Origin: RGIG3009 sp964470515
Lineage (GTDB): Bacteria; Bacillota; Clostridia; Oscillospirales; Acutalibacteraceae
Reading direction: 5' to 3'
DNA length: 64,000 nucleotides
Assembly: GCA_964470515.1 (NCBI GenBank)
Contig: CAYYDD010000002.1
Coordinates: 1 to 64,000, forward strand
Shown piece by piece: positions 17,547 to 23,344 of this stretch (positions are counted from its first letter, which is position 1; every line of letters begins with the position of its first letter). Made by a program: the position numbers and the translations under genes. The notes beneath the pieces are model-generated. The model ran no database searches. It saw only the letters and a list, made by a program, of their open reading frames with translations, and was not told the origin of the DNA.

Positions 17547-17623
17547 CCGGGTGTAGCGCAGATTGGTAGCGCGCTTGAATGGGGTTCAAGAGGCCGCAGG
17601 TTCGACTCCTGTCACTCGGACCA
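17547..17623 (+). tRNA. tRNA-Pro (anticodon GGG)
   Basis: A 77-nt cloverleaf with encoded CCA. Acceptor CCGGGTG pairs with CACTCGG, the anticodon arm is CTTGA-ATGGGGT-TCAAG with GGG at positions 34-36, and the T-arm is GCAGG-TTCGACT-CCTGT. It reads CCC and CCU codons. An AT-rich foreign island lies directly downstream, but no second copy of the tRNA 3' end was found in the window. Confidence 0.95.
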
Positions 17624-17628
17624 TATTA

Positions 17629-17664
17629 GCACGATGGTTTTGATACGAAACCATTGTGCTTTTC
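17629..17664 (+). terminator. Terminator of tRNA-Pro
   Basis: GCACGATGGTTT pairs with AAACCATTGTGC (one G-U) and is followed by TTTT. Confidence 0.8.
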
Positions 17665-17944
17665 TATGTTCAAAAAGCCTTGTGTTGCAAGACTTTTTGC
17701 TACTTCTACAATAGCATTAGTTTCATTGTATCAAAGCAGCCTGCATGAAAGTCCGAGTTAGAGGACTTAATCCTCCCATTTTTCTATGTACAAACATTGC
17801 AATGAAACTTTTATTTTGGATTAGTTTCGTTGTGGTGAGAAAAGTTTCATCGTGACTGAAATAGTATCATTGTGCCATGTATATGTTTCATTGATAAATA
17901 AAAAGGACTTCCAATACGGTGATTAGTATTGGAAGTCCTAAATA
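17665..17944. other. AT-rich non-coding stretch with repeated TTTCATTG-like words
   Basis: I see no gene. The words TTTCATTG, TTTCGTTG, TTTCATCG and TATCATTG occur about five times on the plus strand and once inverted between 17721 and 17895. The restriction gene's terminator lies at the right end. Confidence 0.5.
17904..17939 (-). terminator. Terminator of the restriction endonuclease gene
   Basis: A perfect 14-bp stem (AGGACTTCCAATAC / GTATTGGAAGTCCT), read on the minus strand, is followed by TTTTTATTTATC. Confidence 0.85.
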
Positions 17945-18571
17945 TTAGTCTAAATATTTTTTGAGATACGCATTAAAATGGTGTATCAATTCTTCATTTC
18001 CCATTTGTGGACGCCACATAAAGAAATTTTTGTCATATGTATCGAACCAAAATGCAATTTCACGGTTTCGCTTCGGATCTCTCGTGATATCACCTTCAAG
18101 AACAACCCAAAAAGGAAGAACTTCCGTATCAGTTATACCGCTTGCCTCGCGATACTTTTTTATCAATCCCGGAGTGAACAGCTTGCACATTCTTTCGTGC
18201 GCATTTCCTCTGCCTGCACTTGGGTCTTTTCCTTCGACCCATCCATCTTGGCGTTTAATTTCTCCGAATAAAATTTTACCCGTTCTTGTATTTTGAATCG
18301 AAAAGTCGGGAGAGACACCCCAACCACGACTCCTGGCGGTTTCCATAGTTCTTTCATCAGGACAAAAAATTTGTGCGAGCGTTTCCTCACTTAATACCAC
18401 ACTCTCATAGATGTGCTTTAAGTCTGTGGGATGGTCATTGATAACATACTCTGTCCCCACGAACGCTGCTCGGAATGCCTGTAACAAGTTCTTCTCGGCA
18501 GTTCCCGCAAGGCCTCCAGGACCAGACTCCGTCTGCCAATTATCACGTTTGCTGAGTTCTGCTTTTGCCAT
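17945..18571 (-). CDS. Type II restriction endonuclease, MunI-like
   Basis: The 208-residue protein has an EcoRI/MunI-type PD-ExK core: SPDF with Asp89 and FGEIKRQ with Glu104 and Lys106. The 15-residue Asp-Glu spacing agrees with MunI. The surrounding block RGWGVSPDFSIQNTRTGKI and GRGNAHERMCKLFTPGLIKK is MunI-family. MunI cuts CAATTG; that specificity is inferred from family resemblance and from the MunI-like methyltransferase nearby. It lies 11 bases downstream of the controller gene on the same strand, the usual C-R operon. The base composition is clearly more AT-rich than the flanks, indicating transfer. Confidence 0.85.
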   Translation of the reverse strand: MAKAELSKRDNWQTESGPGGLAGTAEKNLLQAFRAAFVGTEYVINDHPTDLKHIYESVVLSEETLAQIFCPDERTMETARSRGWGVSPDFSIQNTRTGKILFGEIKRQDGWVEGKDPSAGRGNAHERMCKLFTPGLIKKYREASGITDTEVLPFWVVLEGDITRDPKRNREIAFWFDTYDKNFFMWRPQMGNEELIHHFNAYLKKYLD

Positions 18572-18582
18572 GATATTTACAC

Positions 18583-18789
18583 CTACAGCTCTCTAAATAA
18601 TTCTTCGAGTGATATATCTAAACCTTTTGCGATTTTTTCGATATTCACTATTGAGATGTTTCTTTTGCCATTCTCTACGGAAGCATAGTATGTTCTATCC
18701 ATATCAATCGAAATGGCAAATTTTTCTTGACTAAGTCCTTTGCTTAGTCGTAATTGTTTAATTCTTTCGCCAAATCTAACCGTTATCAT
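18583..18789 (-). CDS. Restriction-modification controller (C) protein
   Basis: A 68-residue single-domain helix-turn-helix protein (RFGERIKQLRLSKGLSQEKF, then a DRTYYASVENGKRNIS recognition-helix region) of the size and type of C proteins. These activate the restriction gene late and repress early synthesis, so the methylase acts first after entry. The ATG at 18789 is preferred over an upstream in-frame start because GGGGGGAAAG directly precedes it. A C-box-like site lies 41 bases upstream. It is co-transcribed with the endonuclease and divergent from the methyltransferase. Confidence 0.88.
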   Translation of the reverse strand: MITVRFGERIKQLRLSKGLSQEKFAISIDMDRTYYASVENGKRNISIVNIEKIAKGLDISLEELFREL

Positions 18790-18829
18790 TACTTTCCCCC
18801 CTATACAACAATATTCTACAGCAACTGAT

Positions 18830-18854
18830 GCCAATAAGACAACGGACTATAAGC
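18830..18854 (-). promoter_or_regulatory. C-box operator of the R-M system
   Basis: On the minus strand it reads GCTTATAGTCC, GTT, then GTCTTATTGGC. CTTATAGTCCGT agrees with the controller-binding sites described for PvuII- and Esp1396I-type systems, including the two-half-site length of 25 bases. It sits between the divergent C and M genes and overlaps the expected -35 region for C. Confidence 0.7.
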
Positions 18855-18864
18855 AACATTTGTG

Positions 18865-18893
18865 TTGACTTTCATACATGGTGGGTGTATAAT
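18865..18893 (+). promoter_or_regulatory. Promoter of the methyltransferase gene
   Basis: TTGACT (18865-18870), a 17-base spacer and TATAAT (18888-18893). It starts 10 bases downstream of the C-box. Confidence 0.8.
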
Positions 18894-18920
18894 AATAAAA
18901 AAATAAAAGGATTTACCGAA

Positions 18921-19610
18921 ATGAGAGAAAATAAAGACATAACCGCATACTCCTTGTATAGCGTACAAGCAAGGCAGAGAACAAAGGTCAATCCATTAGA
19001 GGATGTGTACCCGCCTTTACCAGACAAAAAATATCAAGTGATATATGCTGACCCACCATGGGATTATGGTGGAAAAATGCAATTTGATAAAACAACCATC
19101 AAGGATGAGAATGTCGGTTTTGAGAAAAAGATTTTCCTCAGTTCTGCTACCTTCAAATATCCCACCCTCAAACTCAAACAACTAAAAGAGTTAGATGTTG
19201 CTTCGATTGCGGCAGATGATTGTTTGCTGTTTATGTGGACTACTGGCCCTCAAATGAGCAACGCTATCGAATTAGGAACAGCATGGGGGTTTGAGTATAA
19301 AACGGTCGCTTTTGTGTGGGATAAAATGGTTCACAATCCTGGTAGATACACATTAAGTCAAACAGAGTTTGTACTTGCCTTTAAGAAGGGTAAGTTCCCT
19401 CAACCCAGAGGAGCAAGAAATGTGCGACAAATGGTACAGGTCCATCGCGGCGCACATAGCGTTAAGCCTATCGAAGTGATTGCTGGAATTACTAAAATGT
19501 TCCCCGAACAAGGAAAAATTGAATTGTTTGCAAGAAACAACTATGTGGGCTGGGATAACTGGGGTCTTGAAATTCCCGATAGTAAAATCGATATTAAAAC
19601 TGGTATATAA
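18921..19610 (+). CDS. DNA adenine-N6 methyltransferase, MT-A70 family (M.MunI-like)
   Basis: The 229-residue protein has catalytic DPPW at residues 44-47 (VIYADPPWDYGG), LFMWTTGPQMSNAIELGTAW, a SQTEFVLAFKKG block and KIELFARNNYVGWDNWGLE near the end, the permuted order of the MT-A70 class that contains M.MunI. It should protect the site cut by the adjacent endonuclease. The ATG at 18921 is chosen for the AAAAGGA upstream and the good promoter; a frame from 18828 would run through the operator and promoter. It is AT-rich like its partners. Confidence 0.88.
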   Translation: MRENKDITAYSLYSVQARQRTKVNPLEDVYPPLPDKKYQVIYADPPWDYGGKMQFDKTTIKDENVGFEKKIFLSSATFKYPTLKLKQLKELDVASIAADDCLLFMWTTGPQMSNAIELGTAWGFEYKTVAFVWDKMVHNPGRYTLSQTEFVLAFKKGKFPQPRGARNVRQMVQVHRGAHSVKPIEVIAGITKMFPEQGKIELFARNNYVGWDNWGLEIPDSKIDIKTGI

Positions 19611-19732
19611 AATCTAATTGGTCTTGTTCATAAGGAGGTTTCACTTTCCGTGCTATGGTTTCATTTTCAAGTGAAACCTTTTGAAACCATATGAAACCGT
19701 ATCATTATTATCAAAATAATTCAAGTAAAGAT

Positions 19733-19778
19733 AATCCGAACGCAATCTTCCAAAATGGAGACGTGTTCGGATTTTCCG
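19733..19778 (+). terminator. Hairpin with T-rich tail
   Basis: AATCCGAAC (19733) pairs with GTTCGGATT (19765) and is followed by TTTCC. The loop is long, so strength is uncertain. Confidence 0.45.
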
Positions 19779-19810
19779 TTTCTATTGATAATATTCTTTA
19801 ATGCACATAA

Positions 19811-19840
19811 AAACTGCGCTCAACTGGAGCGCGGTTTTTT
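19811..19840 (+). terminator. Rho-independent terminator
   Basis: AAACTGCGCTC-AACTG-GAGCGCGGTTT followed by further T. Confidence 0.75.
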
Positions 19841-19926
19841 GCGTGGTTTTGAGATTTGTATGATATAGTATTGTTAAAATCAGATTGGGCGGTACCGGTA
19901 TAGTTGTTGCAATTCATCCAAAAGCA

Positions 19927-19954
19927 TTGAATTTAACAAAAAATGCTGTATAAT
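19927..19954 (+). promoter_or_regulatory. Promoter ahead of the XRE fragment
   Basis: TTGAAT and TATAAT with a 16-base spacer. A perfect palindrome follows 24 bases downstream. Confidence 0.5.
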
Positions 19955-19978
19955 TAAAAAACAGGTTGTCATTTTTTC

Positions 19979-20002
19979 TGTCAAAAGGTGTACCTTTTGA
20001 CA
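19979..20002. promoter_or_regulatory. Operator-like palindrome
   Basis: Two 11-bp arms, TGTCAAAAGGT and ACCTTTTGACA, are separated by GT. It lies between a promoter and the ATG of a repressor-like fragment, the expected place for an autoregulatory operator. Confidence 0.5.
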
Positions 20003-20011
20003 AGGCCATTC

Positions 20012-20086
20012 ATGGTTAATTCTAAAAAACTGCGAGAGAAAACCGTGATGCCCTTAACGGAGAATCAAGCAGCTCAAATTGCATAA
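20012..20086 (+). pseudogene. XRE-type regulator, N-terminal fragment
   Basis: The 24-codon frame opens MVNSKKLREKTV, the usual beginning of small phage-like XRE repressors, then stops at TAA before a complete helix-turn-helix. The promoter and palindromic operator upstream are intact, so a transcript may still be made. Confidence 0.4.
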
Positions 20087-20093
20087 AGTTCCA

Positions 20094-20279
20094 TTATAAG
20101 CCGAGGCGGAAAATCAAAGCTTTATGTAAGTATTTTTTCAATAGTTCGGTGGCAGGCGGATCGGTGGGATCGTTCGTGCCCAGCTTGCCACGGAAGGCAT
20201 CGGCAAGGATAGACTTTTTTATAAGGTCGATTATATTCAGTATTTGTTCTTTAATTATATCAACATTTATTCTTAATAA
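20094..20279 (-). pseudogene. Type I restriction specificity subunit (hsdS), C-terminal fragment
   Basis: About 60 codons are open on the minus strand and end in TAA at 20094. They encode IIKEQILNIIDLIKKSILAD followed by AFRGKLGTNDPTDPPATELL, the characteristic C-terminal helix and tail of HsdS proteins. The rest of the gene, and hsdM/hsdR, are absent. It is a relic of an earlier type I system next to the present type II system. Confidence 0.6.
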
Positions 20280-20303
20280 TCAAGTATACAATTCGATTAC
20301 AGG

Positions 20304-20345
20304 ATTGTAACGTTGTAGGTGTTACAATGATGTGTGACACCTACA
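20304..20345. repeat. Two overlapping, mutually exclusive inverted repeats
   Basis: ATTGTAAC (20304) pairs with GTTACAAT (20321), and TGTAGGTGT (20314) pairs with ACACCTACA (20337). The arms interleave, so only one hairpin can form at a time. The element ends 91 bases before the cyclase gene. Confidence 0.5.
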
Positions 20346-20436
20346 GAGTCACGCACTGTTTTTCTTTTGAACTGTTGAATTGTGGGGCGGGGTGTGATAC
20401 AATGAGCAAAATCGCAAGGCACAAGGAGGGGACAGT

Positions 20437-21051
20437 ATGAAACTGATCGACATAACCCGTGAGCTGATGAAGGCACCGGTATATCCGGGCGATCCCGCAC
20501 CGCAGATGATAAAGCTGACCACTATGGCGGCGGGTGACCCGTGCAATACCACGGTGTTAACTGCGTGCCTGCACAACGGCACACATATGGATGCGCCGCG
20601 GCATTTCTTCCCGCAGGGCGACGGTATCGACAAGGTGTCGCTGGATGCCTGCATCGGGGAGTGCATCGTCGTGGAATGCAGCGGCCTGCTGCTCGGTGAC
20701 GCGGCGGAGGAGCTGCTCCCGAAGCTGAAAAGCAAACAGCGCGTACTGTTCAAAGGTGATCTGCAGCTGACTCCCAGTGCGGCGTTCGTGTTGTCCTGCG
20801 CCGGACTTGTGCTGCTCGGCGTGGAAAGCTCCTCAGTGGCTCCGATCACTTATACCGAGGAGGTGCACCGTCAGCTGCTCGGTGCAGGCATTGTGCTCCT
20901 GGAGGGACTGGATCTCTCCAAGGCCGAGCCGGATGTGCCGTATCTGCTGATGGCTGCACCGCTGTGTATCGCGGGAGCGGACGGTGCGCCCGTGCGTGCC
21001 GTGCTGGCGGAATCTCAGCGCATTGATTGGGACGAGCATACCTGGCGCTGA
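20437..21051 (+). CDS. Cyclase/kynurenine formamidase-family metal-dependent hydrolase
   Basis: The 204-residue protein has the family opening LIDITRELMKAPVYPGDPAP and the metal-binding HNGTHMDAPRHFFPQGDGID, with the paired histidines and Asp seen in kynurenine formamidases and related cyclases. Such enzymes hydrolyse N-formylkynurenine or other amides. No tryptophan-degradation genes lie nearby, so the substrate is open. AAGGAGGGGAC precedes the ATG. It seems monocistronic, with an unusual pair of inverted repeats upstream. Confidence 0.85.
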   Translation: MKLIDITRELMKAPVYPGDPAPQMIKLTTMAAGDPCNTTVLTACLHNGTHMDAPRHFFPQGDGIDKVSLDACIGECIVVECSGLLLGDAAEELLPKLKSKQRVLFKGDLQLTPSAAFVLSCAGLVLLGVESSSVAPITYTEEVHRQLLGAGIVLLEGLDLSKAEPDVPYLLMAAPLCIAGADGAPVRAVLAESQRIDWDEHTWR

Positions 21052-21255
21052 TAAAGCAAGGAGAACTTCCGGTGTATCAAATGTGCCTCGAAGAACTGAA
21101 TGAATACCGCCCAAATCAAAGATTTGGAGCCCCACTCATCCCCTGACAAGGGGAGCCGGTAAAGATAGCAACCCGTTTACGGGTTGCCGATAATCTATGC
21201 ACGGTTGGTCGGCCAATAATAACCGCACTTTTTTATTTTAGGAGTTGGAAAATCA
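21052..21255. repeat. Intergenic region with GC-rich dispersed-type repeat fragment
   Basis: Around 21115-21160, AAATCAAAGATTTGGAGCC and CCCCTGACAAGGGGAG resemble short GC-rich interspersed elements common in this bacterial family. A GCAACCCG-TTTA-CGGGTTGC hairpin lies at 21167-21186. No gene is seen. Confidence 0.4.
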
Positions 21256-21861
21256 ATGAAATGAAAACTGCTTGCGCTAGTGCTCGTCGTTTTGTTGCTG
21301 TTCAGTATGACCGCGTCCACCACGGCAACACCCACCACAACGGGGTGCCAGCACAGCTACGGGGTGATCAATAAGTCTCATTCCTTTGATTATCTGGCGA
21401 ATTGGATAATGACTAACGGCACGGTATATGCTGACAACATTTACGTGGAATATCAGATAGACGACAATGAAACATTACAAGTAGCATATTCCCCAGAGAC
21501 ATCGGAAGGCCTAAAATGATTTGTTTTTCTCTTATGAGTATTAGCCAAGTATCAACCAATCGGATGCTATATTTTAGATATTTACTCGGATCTGTCGTCC
21601 AGCCGCTGTGTTTATATGGGTGGCTCTTTGGAGGGGGTCGAGTATTCGATAAACGGTTGGATCGACAGTGGAAAATTCAACGATAAGTATCCGTTGCCTT
21701 ATGATGACTACACCTTAGCAGCGTCCTATACGACGGCTCTTGATCTAGCCGATGATGCCGGACAGAACGTTCTTTATATAATGGATCAAGTACGCTGGAT
21801 TCTTTCGGCCAATAACGTGGGGCTCACGTTGGCCGACCTCGGTTTCACCTCGTTTCAATAA
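21256..21861 (+). pseudogene. Secreted or lipoprotein-like protein with three in-frame TGA codons
   Basis: From the ATG at 21256, preceded by AGGAG, one frame runs 201 codons to a TAA at 21861. It has TGA at codon 3 (21262), 21517 and 21535, and no TAA or TAG inside. Codons 4-25 encode a signal peptide (KLLALVLVVLLLFSMTASTT). The body continues in the same frame across both later TGAs (GLK-stop-FVFLL-stop-VLAKYQPIGCYI). The other genes here use TGA as a stop, and this frame also uses TGG for Trp. Either it is a decayed gene with three TGG-to-TGA-like changes, or it is recoded or imported. I recognise no family. Confidence 0.55.
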
Positions 21862-21869
21862 TTCGTCGA

Positions 21870-21896
21870 AAAACCGCCCGACAAGGGCGGTTTTCT
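21870..21896 (+). terminator. Terminator before ispD
   Basis: AACCGCCC-GACAA-GGGCGGTT followed by TTCT. Confidence 0.8.
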
Positions 21897-21967
21897 CATT
21901 TCCTGCCCTTGAATTTCCCCGGTCATTCTGTTACAATGTTACATATATGATACAAAGAGGTGCGCGT

Positions 21968-22645
21968 ATGGAACAAAAGCCGGTATCTGCCGTCATCGTT
22001 GCGGCGGGACATTCCACCCGCATGGGGACGAATAAGCAACTGCTGATGCTGGGTGACCGCCCGGTCATCGCGCACACGCTGGCGGCGTTCCAGTGCAGCT
22101 CCGTTATCCGTGAGATCGTGCTGGTTACCCGCGCGGAGGATACCGATGCCCTGTGTACGCTTGCCGCACAGTACGGCATCACCAAACTGGCCGCCGTGGT
22201 TGTGGGCGGTGCCGAGCGGCAGGACTCGGTGGCGAGCGGCGTGGCGGCTTGCAGTGAGGAGACGGCGTATTTCGCCATTCACGACGGTGCGCGTCCGCTC
22301 ATTACGCCCGAGCTCATCGCCGCTGTGGTTGAGGCGGCACAGCGCGACGGCGCGGCGGCCGCGGCTGTGCGGGTCAAGGATACCGTCAAGGTTGCGGACG
22401 AGCACGGTTTTATCGTGGACACCCCCGACCGCGCGACGCTGTGGAACGTGCAGACCCCACAGGTGTTTGAGCGGGCACTGTACTTAAACGCTTTGGAGAA
22501 AGCCCGTCGGCAGGGGCTGAGGGTTACCGACGATTGCCGTCTGGCAGAGGTCGCAGGCTACCCGGTGCGGCTCGTGGAGAGTAGCTATGCCAATCTTAAG
22601 ATCACTACACCGGAGGATATTCGCATCGCGGAGGGATGGTTATGA
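21968..22645 (+). CDS. ispD: 2-C-methyl-D-erythritol 4-phosphate cytidylyltransferase
   Basis: Third enzyme of the MEP isoprenoid pathway; it joins MEP to CTP. The CTP-binding loop AVIVAAGHSTRMGTNKQLL, a FAIHDGARPLITPE block and the VWNVQTPQVFE-type motif (LWNVQTPQVFERAL) are present. The 225-residue length is normal. The ATG at 21968 is chosen for AAAGAGGTG upstream; an in-frame ATG seven codons earlier would put the ribosome site inside the gene. Its stop overlaps the ispF start as ATGA, so the two MEP genes are translationally coupled. Confidence 0.95.
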   Translation: MEQKPVSAVIVAAGHSTRMGTNKQLLMLGDRPVIAHTLAAFQCSSVIREIVLVTRAEDTDALCTLAAQYGITKLAAVVVGGAERQDSVASGVAACSEETAYFAIHDGARPLITPELIAAVVEAAQRDGAAAAAVRVKDTVKVADEHGFIVDTPDRATLWNVQTPQVFERALYLNALEKARRQGLRVTDDCRLAEVAGYPVRLVESSYANLKITTPEDIRIAEGWL

Positions 22646-23127
22646 TAGGTTTACGCATCGGCCACGGCTATGACGTTCATCGCTTGGTCGAGGGTCGTCC
22701 GCTGATTCTGGGAGGGGTCACGATTCCGTGGGAGAAAGGGCTACTCGGTCACTCGGATGCCGACGTGCTCGCGCACGCCATCGCCGATTCCCTGCTCGGT
22801 GCGGCGGCGCTGGGGGATATCGGCGGCTTGTTTCCCGATACCGACCCGCAATACAAGGGTGCTGATAGCCTGAAGCTACTCCGTGAGGTGGTGCGTGTGC
22901 TGCGTGAGGCGGGGTATGCGCCTGTCAATATCGACGCTACCGTGCTGGCGCAGGCTCCCAAGCTCAAGCCGCACGTTCCCGCGATGCGGGAGCGTCTGGC
23001 GGCGGCCTGCGGGATGAATACGGCGGCGGTCAGTATCAAGGCCACCACCGAAGAAGGACTGGGATTTACCGGCAGCGGTGAGGGGATGGCGGCACACGCC
23101 GTTTGCCTCATTGCTCCAATCAAATAA
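22642..23127 (+). CDS. ispF: 2-C-methyl-D-erythritol 2,4-cyclodiphosphate synthase
   Basis: It releases CMP and closes the cyclic diphosphate in the MEP pathway. The metal-binding signature RIGHGYDVHRLVEGR at the N-terminus, GHSDADVLAHAIADSLLGAA, and KATTEEGLGFTGSGEGMAAH at the C-terminus are all present. The 161-residue length is usual. The ATG at 22642 overlaps the ispD stop; another ATG two codons earlier is possible. ispH, the last enzyme of the pathway, lies at 35.7 kb. Confidence 0.95.
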   Translation: MIGLRIGHGYDVHRLVEGRPLILGGVTIPWEKGLLGHSDADVLAHAIADSLLGAAALGDIGGLFPDTDPQYKGADSLKLLREVVRVLREAGYAPVNIDATVLAQAPKLKPHVPAMRERLAAACGMNTAAVSIKATTEEGLGFTGSGEGMAAHAVCLIAPIK

Positions 23128-23142
23128 GAAAGGATGATAACG

Positions 23143-23340
23143 ATGGTATTACACGTTCAAGGTATGGCCTGCAAGCATTGCAGCAGCCGCGTGGAAAAGG
23201 TGTTAAACGCGCTACCCGGCGTGAGAGCCGCAGTGGATCTGGAGACCGAGACGGCGACCGTCACCGGTGAGGTATCGGTCGAGCAGCTGCGCGAAACGGT
23301 GGAGGCACTGGGCTTTACAGTGACCTCCGCAGAGGTGTGA
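23143..23340 (+). CDS. Heavy-metal-associated (CopZ-like) protein
   Basis: The 65-residue protein is a single HMA ferredoxin-like domain with the metal loop GMACKHCSSRVEK (CxxC), then GVRAAVDLETETATVTG. These bind Cu+ and pass it to P-type ATPases. No copper ATPase or CsoR is in the window, so the partner is unknown. The ATG at 23143 is chosen because AGAAAGGATG precedes it; an ATG at 23134 overlaps that ribosome site. An ABC exporter starts 4 bases after its stop. Confidence 0.85.
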   Translation: MVLHVQGMACKHCSSRVEKVLNALPGVRAAVDLETETATVTGEVSVEQLRETVEALGFTVTSAEV

Positions 23341-23344
23341 TCGG

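Larger units (their letters stand above)
19611..20436. other. Gene-poor island remnant
   Basis: This 826-base stretch holds GGTTTCA-type inverted repeats (19638-19705), two terminators, a promoter and palindrome ahead of a truncated XRE gene, a 3' fragment of hsdS, and two overlapping inverted repeats before the cyclase gene. No intact gene was found. Confidence 0.6.

Noticed and set aside
17547..17623. tRNA-Pro as integration site with a duplicated 3' end
   Set aside because: No repeat of the tRNA 3' sequence was found further downstream in the window.
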